NCBI RefSeq assembly: GCF_004362405.1
Contig: NZ_SNXE01000002.1
Span: 124,001 to 188,000, forward strand
DNA: 64,000 bases
Reading direction: 5' to 3'
Source of the DNA: Roseateles asaccharophilus
GTDB lineage: Bacteria > Pseudomonadota > Gammaproteobacteria > Burkholderiales > Burkholderiaceae_C
The notes below the pieces were generated by a model. The model searched no databases, was not told the origin of the DNA, and saw only the letters and a list, made by a program, of their open reading frames with translations. Position numbers and translations under genes: made by a program. Below, in pieces: positions 1 to 9,942 of this stretch (the first letter of the stretch is position 1; every line of letters begins with the position of its first letter).

Positions 1-1
1 G

Positions 2-1246
2 CTGCTGCGTCGCCAGCGTGGCGAGACCGAGTTCACCCTCTCGGCCTTGCCGCTGGGGGGCTATGTGCGCATGCTTGATGAGCGCGAGGGGCCGGTGTCC
101 CCGGCCGAGCGTGAGCGCGCCTTCAACAACCGCCCGCTGTGGCAGCGCGCCGCCATCGTGGCCGCCGGCCCGGCGGCCAACTTCGTGCTGGCCATCCTGC
201 TCTTTGCGGCGGTGGGTCTGCTGGGCGTGGAAGAACCCAAGCCCGTACTCGGCTCGCCCCTGGCCGGCAGCCTGGCCGACAAGGCCGGCCTGCGCGCCGG
301 AGACTGGGTGCGCGCCGTCTCGGCCGATGGCGAGGACTGGCAAGAGCTGCAGTCGCTGCCGCAGCTGCGCTGGCAGCTGACTCAGGCGGTGTCCGAAGGG
401 CGCAAGCTGCATCTCTCGGTGAGCGATGCGCAGGGCCATGGCCAGCGCCAGCTGGTGCTGGCCACCGACAGTCTGGAGAAGCGCGAGCTCGACGCCCAGC
501 TGCTGCGTCGTATCGGTCTGGGCGGTGCCTTCATGGCGCCGGTGCTGGGCGAGCTGAGTCCCGGCGGTGCCGGAGCCGAGGCGGGCCTGCAGCGCGGTGA
601 CCGGGTGCTGAGCGTGGACGGTCAGCCGGTGGTGGACGCCGCGGCCCTGCGCGAGCGCATCCGTGCCAGCGGTCAGGGCGGTGTGGAGGGCGAGCGTGTC
701 GCACCCATGCTGTGGCGGGTGGAGCGGGCGGGTCAGGTCTTGAGCCTGGAGCTGCGGCCCAAGGTCGTGCGCGATGGCGGCCAGTTGCTGGGCCGCATCG
801 AGGCCCAGATCGGTGCGCCCCCCGAGCTGCTCACCGTGAGTCATGGACCGTTGGAGTCGCTGTGGCTGGGCGCGCGCCGGACCTGGGAGGTCTCGGTCCT
901 GACCCTGAACACCTTTGGCCGCATGCTGACCGGCGAGGCCTCGCTGAAAAACCTCAGCGGCCCGATCACGATTGCCGATTACGCCGGCCAGTCCGCGCGG
1001 ATGGGGCCCGCCCAGTACCTGAGCTTTCTGGCCCTGGTCAGCGTGAGCCTGGCGGTGCTGAACCTGCTCCCGCTGCCCATGCTCGATGGTGGGCACCTGA
1101 TGTATTATCTTTTCGAGGGTCTGAGCGGCCGCCCCGTCTCGGAATGGTGGCAACAGCAGTTGCAGCGCGCTGGTGTGCTGATCATGCTGCTGATGATGAC
1201 CTTGGCCCTTTCCAACGACATGGCCCGCTTGCTGGGCCTGCACTGA
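2..1246 (+). CDS. rseP: RseP, site-2 intramembrane zinc protease (5' end outside window)
   Basis: The frame is open from base 2, so the N-terminal part with the HExxH zinc motif lies upstream of the window. About 414 codons remain. RseP cleaves anti-sigma factor RseA and remnant signal peptides within the inner membrane. Visible features are a membrane segment (VAAGPAANFVLAILLFAAV), two PDZ-like domains (around residues 75-150 and 175-260), the conserved NLSGPITIADYAG stretch, and the third zinc-ligand motif LNLLPLPMLDGGHL near the C-terminus. A last hydrophobic helix (VLIMLLMMTLAL) follows. bamA starts 10 bases after the stop, the usual proteobacterial order in the envelope-biogenesis cluster. 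The end is certain; only the start is missing. Confidence 0.97.
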   Translation: MLRRQRGETEFTLSALPLGGYVRMLDEREGPVSPAERERAFNNRPLWQRAAIVAAGPAANFVLAILLFAAVGLLGVEEPKPVLGSPLAGSLADKAGLRAGDWVRAVSADGEDWQELQSLPQLRWQLTQAVSEGRKLHLSVSDAQGHGQRQLVLATDSLEKRELDAQLLRRIGLGGAFMAPVLGELSPGGAGAEAGLQRGDRVLSVDGQPVVDAAALRERIRASGQGGVEGERVAPMLWRVERAGQVLSLELRPKVVRDGGQLLGRIEAQIGAPPELLTVSHGPLESLWLGARRTWEVSVLTLNTFGRMLTGEASLKNLSGPITIADYAGQSARMGPAQYLSFLALVSVSLAVLNLLPLPMLDGGHLMYYLFEGLSGRPVSEWWQQQLQRAGVLIMLLMMTLALSNDMARLLGLH

Positions 1247-1256
1247 CCTCACCCGC

Positions 1257-3566
1257 ATGTCCGTATCCCGCCTTACGTCCGCGCGCCTGCGCCCGTCCGT
1301 CCTGAGTCTGGCGCTGGCCGCCGCCCTACAGGCCGGCTCTGCCTGGGCCGTCGATCCCTTCGTACTCAAGGACATCCGTGTCGAGGGCCTGCAGCGCACC
1401 GACCCCGGTACCGTCTTCGCCTCGCTGCCTTTCCGCATCGGGGAGACCTACAACGAGGAGAAGGGGGCGGCCGCGATCCGCGCCCTGTTCGCCACCGGCC
1501 TGTTCAAGGATGTGCGCATCCAGATCGATGGCGACTCGGCCGTCATCGTTATCGAGGAGCGCCCCATCATTGCGGCGGTGAGCTTTGTCGGTCTCAAGGA
1601 GTTCGACACCGAGGCACTGACCAAGTCGCTCAAGGATGTGGGTATCGGCGAGGGCAAGCCCTTCGACAAGGCGCTGGCTGACCGTGCCGAGCAGGAGCTC
1701 AAGCGCCAGTATCTGACCCGCAGCCTTTACGGCGCCGAGGTCACCACCACCATCACCCCGCTGGAACGCAATCGCGTCAACGTCAGCTTCCAGGTGACCG
1801 AGGGTGAGCCGGCCAAGATCGGTGAGATCCGCATTTTGGGTAACAAGGTCTTTTCCGAGAGCACGCTGGCCGGCTTGTTCGAGCAAACCACCAGCGGCTG
1901 GCTGACCTGGTACACCAAGACCGATCGCTACTCGCGCGCCAAGCTCAATGCCGACTTGGAGACCCTGCGCTCCTACTACCTGAACCGCGGCTATCTGGAG
2001 TTTGCCGTCACCTCCACGCAGGTGACCATCTCGCCGGACAAGCAGAGCATCAGCATCGCCATCACGGTCAACGAGGGGCAGCCCTACACCGTCACCGCCG
2101 TCAAGCTCGAGGGGGACTTCCTGGGGCGTGAGGAGGACTTCAAGAGCCTGATCGCCCTCAAGCCCGGCGAAGCGTATCGGGGTGAGGCTGTGGCTGCCAC
2201 CACGCGTGCCTTCTCCGATCTCTACGGCACCTTCGGCTACGCGTTTGCGCGCGTCGACAGCCGTCCCGAGATCGACAGGGCAACCGGGCAGGTGGTGGTG
2301 ACTTTCTCGGCCGAGCCTCAGCGCCGCGTCTATGTGCGCCGCGTCATCGTCTCGGGCAACACCCGCACCCGCGACGAAGTGATCCGTCGCGAGTTCCGCC
2401 AGTTCGAATCCGCCTGGTACGACGGCGCCAAGATCAAGGCCTCGCGCGATCGCGTGGAGCGCCTGGGCTATTTCAAGGACGTCAATATCGATACCGCCGA
2501 GGTGCCTGGTGCGCCCGATCAGGTCGATGTGACCCTGACCGTGACCGAGCGCCCGACCGGCAACATCATGGTCGGTGCCGGCTACTCCAGCCAGCAGCGG
2601 CTTTCGCTGTCGGGCTCGATCAAGCAGGACAACGTCTTCGGCTCGGGCAACTACCTGGGCATCGAGCTCAATACCGCCAAGACCGGTCGTGCCCTGGTGC
2701 TGTCCACGGTGGATCCGTACTTCACGGTGGACGGTGTCTCGCGCGCCGTGGACCTGTTCTACCGCACGACCAAGCCGCTCAACACCCTGGGTGAGGAGTA
2801 CGAACTGGTCAGCCACGGTGCGGCGATCCGCTTCGGTGTGCCCTTCTCCGAAGTGGACACGGTGTTCTTCGGCATCGGTTACGAGAAGACGCGCATCTCC
2901 ACCTCGGTGGGACTGCCCAACAGCTACTTCCTGTTCCGTCAGCAGTTCGGCCCCTCGAGCACGGCCTTCCCGCTGACCATTGGCTGGCAGCGTGATGAGC
3001 GGGACAGCATCATCTCGCCCACGCGCGGCAAGTACCAGCGCGTGAACCTTGAGCTGAGCCCGACCGGCGATTCGCGCTATATGCGCGCCAATGTGCAGTA
3101 CCAGCAGTACTTCCCGCTGTGGAGCAGCAAGTTCACGCTGGGCGTCAATGGTGAGCTGGGTTGGGGCAAGGGCATCTCGGGCCGTCCCTATCCGATCTTC
3201 AAGAACTTCTACGCCGGTGGCCTGGGTTCGGTGCGCGTGTTCGAGGGCAACTCGCTGGGCCCCGTGGACGTGACCGGCTCCTACTCGGGCGGCAACCGTC
3301 GCATGAATGGCAATGTGGAGCTGTATGTGCCAGTGCCGGGCGCCGGCAATGACAAGACCTTCCGACTCTTCGGCTTCTTCGATGCCGGCAATGTCTGGGG
3401 CTCGCATGAGAAAATCGAGGCCGGCGATATCCGCGCCTCGGCCGGTATCGGCCTGTCCTGGCTTTCCCCGATGGGTCCCCTCAAGATGAGCTACGGCACG
3501 CCGGTGCGCAAGAAGCCTACGGATAGAATAGAACGTTTCCAATTCCAGATCGGGACTGCATTCTGA
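1257..3566 (+). CDS. bamA: BamA, outer-membrane protein assembly factor
   Basis: This Omp85-family protein of 769 aa is the central subunit of the BAM complex, which folds beta-barrel proteins into the outer membrane. A signal peptide of about 31 residues ends in AGSAWA before VDPFVLKDIRVEGLQ. Five POTRA repeats run to about residue 430, and the rest is the 16-strand barrel ending in a C-terminal phenylalanine (FQIGTAF). The L6 motif, normally VRGF/VRGY, reads VRVF here (residues 659-662), an unusual Gly-to-Val change. The next gene overlaps the stop codon (TGATG), which suggests translational coupling with ompH. Length and domain order are normal for the family. Confidence 0.98.
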   Translation: MSVSRLTSARLRPSVLSLALAAALQAGSAWAVDPFVLKDIRVEGLQRTDPGTVFASLPFRIGETYNEEKGAAAIRALFATGLFKDVRIQIDGDSAVIVIEERPIIAAVSFVGLKEFDTEALTKSLKDVGIGEGKPFDKALADRAEQELKRQYLTRSLYGAEVTTTITPLERNRVNVSFQVTEGEPAKIGEIRILGNKVFSESTLAGLFEQTTSGWLTWYTKTDRYSRAKLNADLETLRSYYLNRGYLEFAVTSTQVTISPDKQSISIAITVNEGQPYTVTAVKLEGDFLGREEDFKSLIALKPGEAYRGEAVAATTRAFSDLYGTFGYAFARVDSRPEIDRATGQVVVTFSAEPQRRVYVRRVIVSGNTRTRDEVIRREFRQFESAWYDGAKIKASRDRVERLGYFKDVNIDTAEVPGAPDQVDVTLTVTERPTGNIMVGAGYSSQQRLSLSGSIKQDNVFGSGNYLGIELNTAKTGRALVLSTVDPYFTVDGVSRAVDLFYRTTKPLNTLGEEYELVSHGAAIRFGVPFSEVDTVFFGIGYEKTRISTSVGLPNSYFLFRQQFGPSSTAFPLTIGWQRDERDSIISPTRGKYQRVNLELSPTGDSRYMRANVQYQQYFPLWSSKFTLGVNGELGWGKGISGRPYPIFKNFYAGGLGSVRVFEGNSLGPVDVTGSYSGGNRRMNGNVELYVPVPGAGNDKTFRLFGFFDAGNVWGSHEKIEAGDIRASAGIGLSWLSPMGPLKMSYGTPVRKKPTDRIERFQFQIGTAF

Positions 3567-4075
3567 TGATGAGCAAGCTGTTGAAATCGGCGGCCATGGC
3601 CGCCATGCTGTGCGCTTCGGCCACGGGCCTGCAGGCGCAGGACCTGAAGATTGGCTATGTCAACAGTGAGCGCGTGATGCGAGAGGCCAATTTGGCCAAG
3701 GTTGCGCAGGCCAAGCTTGAAACCGAATTCAGCAAGCGCGAGAAGGAATTGAAGGATCTGGAAACCAGGCTTCGCGGTGCCGCCGAGAAGCTTGAAAAGG
3801 ACAGCCCGACCCTCAGCGAGAACGAGCGCGGACGCCGTCAGCGCGATCTGGTCGAGGCCGATCGTGACCTGCAGCGCAAGCGCCGTGAGTTCCAGGAAGA
3901 TCTGGCTCAGCGCAAGAACGAGGAGCTGGGCATGCTGGTTGATCGCGCCAATCGCGTGATCAAGCAGATCTTCGATGCCGAGAAGTACGACCTGATCCTG
4001 CAAGACGCTGTGCACGCCAGCGCCCGTGTCGACATCACCAAGAAGGTGATCGACGCGCTGAACGCGCAGAAGTAA
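3566..4075 (+). CDS. OmpH/Skp-family periplasmic chaperone
   Basis: The 169-aa product has a signal peptide (hydrophobic stretch [11 protein letters not shown], likely cleavage after LQA, before QDLKIGYVN). A long charged helical region follows at residues 45-125 ([13 protein letters not shown] and similar), as in Skp. Skp trimers hold unfolded outer-membrane proteins in the periplasm and deliver them to BamA. The ATG overlaps the bamA stop by one base, and a second in-frame ATG follows directly, so the exact start is uncertain by one residue. Its place between bamA and lpxD is the standard one. E. coli calls this gene skp (also ompH). Confidence 0.94.
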   Translation: MMSKLLKSAAMAAMLCASATGLQAQDLKIGYVNSERVMREANLAKVAQAKLETEFSKREKELKDLETRLRGAAEKLEKDSPTLSENERGRRQRDLVEADRDLQRKRREFQEDLAQRKNEELGMLVDRANRVIKQIFDAEKYDLILQDAVHASARVDITKKVIDALNAQK

Positions 4076-4092
4076 ACCGCGTCGGTCCGATC

Positions 4093-5121
4093 TTGCCCAA
4101 GATCACTGTTGCCGAACTGATCGCCGCCTTGGGCGGCGATCTTCTTGGTGCCCCCGATCCGGTGATCGAGCGTATCGGCCCGCTGGACGGCGCCGATGCC
4201 ACCACCATCGCCTTCCTGGCCAATCCGCGCTACCAGCAGCAGCTGGCGGGCAGCGCGGCGGGCTGCGTGATCCTGGCGCCCGCCCTGCGCGAGCTCGCCG
4301 AGGCCCGCGGCGGCAGCTACATCCTCACGCCCGATCCCTACCTCTACTTCGCCCGGCTCACCCAGTGGTGGGCCGCGCAGGTGCGCCCGCTGGGCGCGCC
4401 GCGCGTGCACCCCAGCGCGGTGATCGATCCCACGGCCGAGCTGGGGCTTGATGTGGATGTGGGGCCGCAGGCGGTGATCGAGGCCGGTGCCCGCATCGGC
4501 GCCGGCGCGCGCATCGGCGCGCACTGCGTGATCGGCGAGCGCGCCGTGGTGGGCGAGGGCAGCCGGCTGGCCCCGCGCGTCACCCTGGGCTTTGACTGCC
4601 GCATCGGCGCGCGCTGCCTTCTGCACAGCGGCGTGGTGATAGGCGCCGACGGTTTTGGCTTCGCGCCCACGGCGGGGCGCTGGGAAAAGATCGAGCAGCT
4701 CGGCGCGGTGCGCATCGGTGACGATGTGGAGATCGGCGCCAACAGCTGCATAGACCGCGGCGCCCTGGACGATACGGTGCTGGAGGACGGCGTCAAGCTG
4801 GACAATCTGGTGCAGATCGGCCACAACGTGAAGGTGGGCGCCCATACCGCGATGGCGGGTTGCGCCGGCGTGGCCGGCAGCGCGGTGATCGGCCGCGGCT
4901 GCACCATCGGCGGCGGCGCCATCGTGCTGGGTCACCTGAGCCTGGCCGACGGCGTGCACGTCTCGGCCGCCACGGTGGTGACGCGCAGCATTGCCAAGCC
5001 GGGCCAGTACAGCGGCGTGTTTCCGTTCGACGAGAACGCCAGTTGGGAAAAGAACGCGGCGACGCTGCGACAGCTGCACGCCTTGCGAGAGCGCCTCAGA
5101 GCGCTGGAGAAGAAAGCATGA
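4093..5121 (+). CDS. lpxD: LpxD, UDP-3-O-acylglucosamine N-acyltransferase
   Basis: LpxD adds the N-linked hydroxyacyl chain in the third step of lipid A synthesis, using acyl-ACP. The 342-aa product has an N-terminal uridine-binding domain (residues 1-100). It then has a left-handed beta-helix of hexapeptide repeats (for example [20 protein letters not shown]) and the conserved [15 protein letters not shown] segment carrying the catalytic His. The start is TTG at 4093 ([15 protein letters not shown]); no better ATG or GTG gives a family-like N-terminus, and the Shine-Dalgarno is weak. The stop overlaps the fabZ start (ATGA). Confidence 0.97.
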   Translation: MPKITVAELIAALGGDLLGAPDPVIERIGPLDGADATTIAFLANPRYQQQLAGSAAGCVILAPALRELAEARGGSYILTPDPYLYFARLTQWWAAQVRPLGAPRVHPSAVIDPTAELGLDVDVGPQAVIEAGARIGAGARIGAHCVIGERAVVGEGSRLAPRVTLGFDCRIGARCLLHSGVVIGADGFGFAPTAGRWEKIEQLGAVRIGDDVEIGANSCIDRGALDDTVLEDGVKLDNLVQIGHNVKVGAHTAMAGCAGVAGSAVIGRGCTIGGGAIVLGHLSLADGVHVSAATVVTRSIAKPGQYSGVFPFDENASWEKNAATLRQLHALRERLRALEKKA

Positions 5122-5576
5122 CGACGACCACCCTGGACATCCACCAGATCCTCAAGAAGATCCCGCACCGCTACCCGATCCTGCTGATCGATCGCGTGCT
5201 GGAGCTGGACAAGGGCAAGCGCATCCGCGCGCTGAAGAACGTCAGCATCAACGAGCCGCATTTCCTGGGCCACTTCCCGCACCGCCCGGTGATGCCGGGC
5301 GTGCTGATGCTGGAAGCCATGGCACAGGCCGCCACGGTGCTGACCCTGATCAGCCTGGACACCGAGCTGGACGACAGCACCGTGTGCTACTTCGCCGGCA
5401 TCGACGGCGCGCGCTTCAAGCGCCCGGTGGAGCCGGGCGATCAGCTGGTGCTGGAGGTGACCCTGGACCGTGCCAAGGCCGGCATCTTCAAGTACACCGG
5501 CAAGGCTTATGTGGGCGAGGACATCGCCTGCGAGGCCGAGCTGATGTGCACCATGCGTCGCATCGAAGCCGCCTGA
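5118..5576 (+). CDS. fabZ: FabZ, 3-hydroxyacyl-ACP dehydratase
   Basis: This 152-aa hot-dog-fold dehydratase removes water from 3-hydroxyacyl-ACP in fatty acid elongation. It competes with LpxA/LpxD for the same acyl-ACP pool, which explains its place between lpxD and lpxA. The active-site region [20 protein letters not shown] contains the catalytic His and, further on, the catalytic Glu. The start ATG at 5118 overlaps the lpxD stop by four bases (ATGA). The open frame extends further upstream inside lpxD, but [20 protein letters not shown] is the family N-terminus. Confidence 0.98.
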   Translation: MTTTTLDIHQILKKIPHRYPILLIDRVLELDKGKRIRALKNVSINEPHFLGHFPHRPVMPGVLMLEAMAQAATVLTLISLDTELDDSTVCYFAGIDGARFKRPVEPGDQLVLEVTLDRAKAGIFKYTGKAYVGEDIACEAELMCTMRRIEAA

Positions 5577-5595
5577 GCGGGGAAGGGCCCTGGTC

Positions 5596-6378
5596 ATGAT
5601 CCATGCCACCGCCATCGTTGATCCCAAGGCCGAGCTGGACAGCTCGGTCACGGTCGGCCCCTACACGGTGATCGGCGCCGGTGTGCGCATCGGCGCCGGC
5701 ACCAGCGTGGGCCCGCACTGCGTGATCGAGGGGCCAACCACCGTCGGCCGCGACAACAAGATCTTCCAGTTCGCCTCCCTGGGCGCCGCACCGCAGGACA
5801 AGAAGTACGCCGGCGAGCCCACCCAGCTGATCGTGGGCGACCGCAACACCATCCGCGAGTTCTGCACCATGAACCGCGGCACTGTGCAGGACGACGGCAT
5901 CACGGCGCTGGGCGATGACAACTGGATCATGGCCTATGTGCACCTGGCGCATGACTGCAAGGTGGGGAACCGGGTCATCATGGCCAATAACGCGCAGCTG
6001 GCCGGCCACGTGCATGTGGGCGACTGGGCCATCCTGGGCGGCTTCACGGCCGTGCACCAGTTCGTGCACATCGGCGCCCACAGCATGACGGGCCTGGGCT
6101 CCATCCTGTTCCAGGATCTGCCGCCCTTCATCATGGCCGCCGGCAACACCGCCGAGGCCCGCAGCTTCAACCTCGAAGGCCTCAAGCGCCGTGGCTTCAC
6201 GCCCGAGCAGCTCAACGCGGTCAAGCAGATGTATCGCCTGCTGTACCGCCGTGGCCTGACCGTGGACCAGGCCCAGATCGAGATGGCCGGCCTGCAGGCC
6301 TCGCACCCCGAGGCGCGCGACACCATCCAGCTGATGCTGGACTTCCTCAAGACCGCCACGCGCGGCATCATCCGCTGA
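5596..6378 (+). CDS. lpxA: LpxA, UDP-GlcNAc O-acyltransferase
   Basis: LpxA catalyses the first committed step of lipid A synthesis, transferring 3-hydroxyacyl from ACP to the 3-OH of UDP-GlcNAc. The 260-aa protein opens with a hexapeptide-repeat beta-helix ([18 protein letters not shown], then repeated [IV]GxG units). It carries the catalytic region [20 protein letters not shown] and the conserved [13 protein letters not shown]-terminal helical domain begins near residue 190 ([16 protein letters not shown]). It lies 19 bases after fabZ and 4 bases before lpxB in the same operon. Confidence 0.98.
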   Translation: MIHATAIVDPKAELDSSVTVGPYTVIGAGVRIGAGTSVGPHCVIEGPTTVGRDNKIFQFASLGAAPQDKKYAGEPTQLIVGDRNTIREFCTMNRGTVQDDGITALGDDNWIMAYVHLAHDCKVGNRVIMANNAQLAGHVHVGDWAILGGFTAVHQFVHIGAHSMTGLGSILFQDLPPFIMAAGNTAEARSFNLEGLKRRGFTPEQLNAVKQMYRLLYRRGLTVDQAQIEMAGLQASHPEARDTIQLMLDFLKTATRGIIR

Positions 6379-6382
6379 GGCC

Positions 6383-7519
6383 ATGAGCGACACCGCGCCC
6401 CGCTTCGGCATGGTGGCCGGCGAGGCCTCCGGTGATCTGCTCGGCGGCCTGCTGCTGGCCGGCCTGCGCCAGCGCTGGCCCGGGTTGCAGGCCCAGGGCA
6501 TTGGCGGGCCGCGCATGGAGCAGGGCGGCTTCGAGTCCTGGTGGCCGCACCACAAGCTCTCGGTCTTCGGCTATGTGGACGCGCTGATGCATCTGCGCGA
6601 GATCCTGGCCATCCGCAAGCAGCTGATGGGCCGTCTGCTGGCGGACAAGCCGCGCGCCTTTATCGGCATCGACGCGCCGGACTTCAACTTCGTGGTCGAG
6701 GCCCGTCTCAAGGCCGAGGGCGTCAAGGCCATCCACTTCGTCTGCCCCTCCATCTGGGCCTGGCGCGGGGAGCGGGTGCAGAAGATCCGCGACTCGGTGG
6801 ATCATGTGCTCTGCCTCTTCCCCTTCGAGCCGGCCCTGCTGCACGAGGCCGGCATTGCCGCCACCTATGTGGGCCATCCGCTGGCCGATGCGATTCCGCT
6901 GGAGCCGCCGCGTGCGGCCAGCCGTGCGGCCCTGGGCCTGGGTGAGGGCGATACCGTGGTGGCCCTGCTGCCGGGCAGCCGCAAGAGCGAGGTTCGCTAT
7001 ATCGCCGCGCCCCTGCTGCAGGCCGCGGCCCTGATGCAGAAGGCGCGGCCCGCGCTGCGCTTCGTGCTGCCGGTGGCGCCGGGCCTGCGCGCACTGATCG
7101 AACCCCTTGTGCCCGCGGGCCTGGAGATCCAGCTGCTGGATGGCCGCTCGCACGAGGCCCTGGCCGCCTGCGACGTGACCCTGGTGGCCAGCGGCACCGC
7201 CACCCTGGAGGCCGCGCTCTTCAAGCGCCCCATGGTGATTGCCTACCGCATGCACTGGCTGAACTGGCGCCGCATCAGCGGCCAGCGCTACCAGCCTTGG
7301 GTGGGCCTGCCCAATGTGCTGGCGCGCGAGTTCCTGGTGCCCGAGCTGCTGCAGGACGAGTGCACGCCCGAAGCCCTTGCCGCCGAAGGTCTGGCCTGGC
7401 TGGACGAGCCTGAGCGCTACGCCCGGGTGCAGGCGCGCTTTGTCGAGCAACACGAACTCCTGCGTCGCAACACGGCCCAGGTGGCCACGGATGCCATTGC
7501 GCAAGTCATCGGCCTCTGA
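6383..7519 (+). CDS. lpxB: LpxB, lipid-A-disaccharide synthase
   Basis: This 378-aa GT19-family glycosyltransferase condenses UDP-diacylglucosamine with lipid X to make the lipid A disaccharide. Family signatures are [15 protein letters not shown] at the N-terminus, [27 protein letters not shown] and the nucleotide-binding [11 protein letters not shown]. It starts 4 bases after lpxA. Its last 29 bases overlap the proposed rnhB start, so the operon is tightly packed. The length is normal. Confidence 0.97.
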   Translation: MSDTAPRFGMVAGEASGDLLGGLLLAGLRQRWPGLQAQGIGGPRMEQGGFESWWPHHKLSVFGYVDALMHLREILAIRKQLMGRLLADKPRAFIGIDAPDFNFVVEARLKAEGVKAIHFVCPSIWAWRGERVQKIRDSVDHVLCLFPFEPALLHEAGIAATYVGHPLADAIPLEPPRAASRAALGLGEGDTVVALLPGSRKSEVRYIAAPLLQAAALMQKARPALRFVLPVAPGLRALIEPLVPAGLEIQLLDGRSHEALAACDVTLVASGTATLEAALFKRPMVIAYRMHWLNWRRISGQRYQPWVGLPNVLAREFLVPELLQDECTPEALAAEGLAWLDEPERYARVQARFVEQHELLRRNTAQVATDAIAQVIGL

Positions 7520-8129
7520 GCCGCCGCAGCAGCTGGGTCTGGCCTGGGACGCTCCCGGTCTGATCGCCGGCGTGGACGAGGCCGGCCGCGGCCCCCTGGC
7601 CGGTCCGGTGGTGGCGGCCGCGGTGATCCTGGACGAGCTCAATCCGATTGCCGGTCTGGGTGACTCCAAGACGTTGAGCGAGAAGAAGCGCGAGCGCCTG
7701 TTCGACGAGATCCGCGCCAAGGCCCTGTGCTGCTGCATCGCCGAGGCCAGCGTGGAGGAGATTGACCAGCTCAACATCCTGCAGGCCACCCTGCTGGCCA
7801 TGCGCCGCGCGGTGGAGGGCCTGCGCCTCAAGCCTGCCAAGGTGCTGGTGGACGGCAACCGCCTGCCCGTGCTCAAGGTGCCGGCCGAGGCCATCGTCAA
7901 GGGCGACGCTCTGGTGCAGGCCATCTCGGCCGCTTCCATCCTGGCCAAGGTCACGCGCGACCGCCAGTGCCTGGCCATGCACGAGACCCATCCCGAGTAC
8001 GGCTTCGCCACCCACAAGGGCTATCCCACCGCCGATCATCTGGCCGCCCTGCGGGCCCATGGTGTGAGCGCCTGGCACCGGCGCAGCTTCGCCCCGGTGC
8101 GCCAGATCCTGGAGACTTCCGCCCCATGA
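7491..8129 (+). CDS. rnhB: RNase HII
   Basis: RNase HII cuts the RNA strand of RNA-DNA hybrids and removes single ribonucleotides from DNA. The signature [18 protein letters not shown] carries the Asp-Glu metal ligands, and further acidic residues lie in KVLVDGN and VTRDRQ. The final segment [12 protein letters not shown] is also typical. I place the start at ATG 7491 ([14 protein letters not shown], 212 aa), overlapping the end of lpxB. TTG 7497 is a possible alternative, since the first 20 residues are not conserved. The stop overlaps the next start (ATGA). Confidence 0.95.
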   Translation: MPLRKSSASEPPQQLGLAWDAPGLIAGVDEAGRGPLAGPVVAAAVILDELNPIAGLGDSKTLSEKKRERLFDEIRAKALCCCIAEASVEEIDQLNILQATLLAMRRAVEGLRLKPAKVLVDGNRLPVLKVPAEAIVKGDALVQAISAASILAKVTRDRQCLAMHETHPEYGFATHKGYPTADHLAALRAHGVSAWHRRSFAPVRQILETSAP

Positions 8130-8908
8130 GCACGCCCAAGGTCCTGCACATCACCGCCCGGGACAACCCCAGCCTGCAGCGCCTGCGCAAGCTGAGCCAG
8201 GACGCCGCGGCCTACCGCAAGCTGGGCTCCGTCTGGCTGGAGGGAGACCATCTGGCCCGCGCCCTGCTGCAGCGCGGCCAGCAGCCCACGCTGGCCGTGG
8301 TCAGCGAGGCCGCCTATGCCGAACCCGCGCTGCGCGAGCTGGCGGATGCCGCGCCGCGCGTGCTGGTCCTGCCCCTGGCCCTGTTCAAGAGCATCAGCGG
8401 CCTGGAGTCACCGGCCCAGATCGGCTTCGAGGTGGCGCATGTCGCGGGTCTGAGCCCGCTCAAGGGCGTGGACAGCGTGGTGCTGGACCGCCTACAGGAC
8501 GCCGGCAATGTGGGCACCATCCTGCGCAGTGCCGCGGCTTTCGGCTTTCGCCAGGTGCTGGCGCTCAAGGGCACGGCGGCGCTGTGGAGTGCCAAGGTGC
8601 TGCGTGCCGGCATGGGCGCGCATTTCGGCCTGCGCCTGGTCGAAGGCCTGGCGCCCGAAGACCTGGACGGCCTGGACCTGCCCCTGATCGCCACCAGCTC
8701 CCACGCCCAGTCCCAGCTGCACCAGACCCGCCTGCCCAGCCCCTGTGCCTGGGTCATGGGCCACGAAGGGCAGGGCGTGCAGCCGGCCCTGATGCAGCGC
8801 TGCGGGCTGACCGTGGGCATTCCGCAGCCGGGCGGCGAGGAATCGTTGAATGTGGGCAGTGCGGCCGCGATCTGCCTCTATGAGAGTGCACGTCAGCGCC
8901 TGGCCTGA
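8126..8908 (+). CDS. SpoU/TrmH-family RNA 2'-O-methyltransferase
   Basis: The 260-aa product is a SPOUT methyltransferase that uses S-adenosylmethionine. An N-terminal substrate-binding domain (residues 1-95, with [17 protein letters not shown]) precedes the catalytic domain. All three family motifs are visible: [29 protein letters not shown] and [20 protein letters not shown]. The start ATG at 8126 overlaps the rnhB stop; upstream open frame is rnhB antiframe. It could modify rRNA or tRNA, and the sequence alone does not say which. The gene ends directly against the convergent ppsR stop, with no base between. Confidence 0.92.
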   Translation: MSTPKVLHITARDNPSLQRLRKLSQDAAAYRKLGSVWLEGDHLARALLQRGQQPTLAVVSEAAYAEPALRELADAAPRVLVLPLALFKSISGLESPAQIGFEVAHVAGLSPLKGVDSVVLDRLQDAGNVGTILRSAAAFGFRQVLALKGTAALWSAKVLRAGMGAHFGLRLVEGLAPEDLDGLDLPLIATSSHAQSQLHQTRLPSPCAWVMGHEGQGVQPALMQRCGLTVGIPQPGGEESLNVGSAAAICLYESARQRLA

Positions 8909-9733
8909 TCAGTAGATCAGGCGGTCCGGCCGGATGTCGCGCAGGATGGTGGTGGCGATTTCCTCGATGGACTTGTGGGTCGAGGAGAGCCAGGAGATGC
9001 CCTCGCGCTTCATCATCTTCTCGGCCTCGTTGACCTCGTAGCGGCAGTTCATCATGTCCGCATACTTGCTGCCGGGGCGGCGCTCGTTGCGCACCTGGGC
9101 CAGGCGGTCGGGGTCTATGGTCAGGCCGAAGCACTTGGCCTTGTGCGGCAACAGGCTGGCGGGCAGCTTGCCGCGCTCGAAGTCCTCGGGGATCAGGGGG
9201 TAGTTGGCGGCCTTGATGCCGTGCTGCATGGCCAGGTAGAGCGAGGTGGGCGTCTTGCCGCAGCGGCTCACGCCCACCAGGATCACATCGGCCGAGACTA
9301 GGTTCTTGGCCGACTGGCCGTCGTCATGGGCCAGGGAAAAGTTGATGGCCTCGATGCGGTCGTGATACTCCTGGCTGCGCGCCACATCCGAGAAGCGGCC
9401 CACCCGGTGGTTGCTCTTGACGCCGAACTCCTCCTCCAGCGGCTCGATGAAGGTGGCGAACATATCGATCACCCGGCCCTGGCAGTGATCGCGCACGATC
9501 TTGAGCACATCGCGGTCCACCAGGGTGGCGAAAACGATGGCACGCTGACCCTCGCGCTCGCCGGTCTCATTGATCTCGCGCACCACGGCATAGGCCTTCT
9601 CGGCGCTGTCCACGAAGGGGCGGCGCACGTGCCGTGGCTTCATGGGGAACTGGGCCAGGATGGAGTTGCCGAAGGTTTCTGCCGTGATGCCGGTGCCGTC
9701 GGAGACAAAGTACACGGTGCGCTGGGTGTTCAT
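8909..9733 (-). CDS. ppsR: PpsR, PEP synthase regulatory kinase/phosphorylase (DUF299)
   Basis: This bifunctional protein inactivates PEP synthase by ADP-dependent threonine phosphorylation and reactivates it by phosphate-dependent dephosphorylation. The 274-aa sequence starts MNTQRTVYFVSDGTGITAET, the family signature. Its P-loop is GVSRCGKTPTSLYLAM (residues 151-166 region). The divergent neighbour is its substrate gene ppsA, separated by 209 bases, which supports the assignment. The C-terminus is HKSIEEIATTIL...DRLIY. The length is normal for the family. Confidence 0.96.
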   Translation of the reverse strand: MNTQRTVYFVSDGTGITAETFGNSILAQFPMKPRHVRRPFVDSAEKAYAVVREINETGEREGQRAIVFATLVDRDVLKIVRDHCQGRVIDMFATFIEPLEEEFGVKSNHRVGRFSDVARSQEYHDRIEAINFSLAHDDGQSAKNLVSADVILVGVSRCGKTPTSLYLAMQHGIKAANYPLIPEDFERGKLPASLLPHKAKCFGLTIDPDRLAQVRNERRPGSKYADMMNCRYEVNEAEKMMKREGISWLSSTHKSIEEIATTILRDIRPDRLIY

Positions 9734-9755
9734 GGTCGGGACGCTCTAGAGTGTC

Positions 9756-9786
9756 TTGTCATCATAAGTGGGCTTGCCCGTAGAAT
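9756..9786 (+). promoter_or_regulatory. Candidate sigma-70 promoter of ppsA
   Basis: A -35-like TTGTCA (9756-9761) and a -10-like TAGAAT (9781-9786) are separated by 19 bases, which is long. A possible opposing -10 for ppsR (TATGAT on the minus strand, 9761-9766) overlaps the same stretch, so the two promoters may interfere. The rest of 9734-9942 shows only a CTCTAGAG palindrome (9743-9750 region) and an untranslated leader of about 150 bases for ppsA. Confidence 0.35.
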
Positions 9787-9942
9787 CGGTGCAAAGCCTC
9801 CCCCGACGCGCATCACCATGCAGCCCGACCGCCTCCTACAAGAATCCAGAAATGCTGGTTCTGCGGCTGCTCGCGTCCCCACCGCGCAAGCCTTGCCGAT
9901 TGCGCCGGGAGCCCCGAGTTTTCAACATCACGGAGCTTTCCC

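Noticed and set aside
1326-3542. 738-codon open frame on the minus strand opposite bamA
   Set aside because: It is a GC-driven shadow. The plus strand encodes BamA with full domain structure, and the antisense product is His/Arg/Gly-rich without recognisable motifs.
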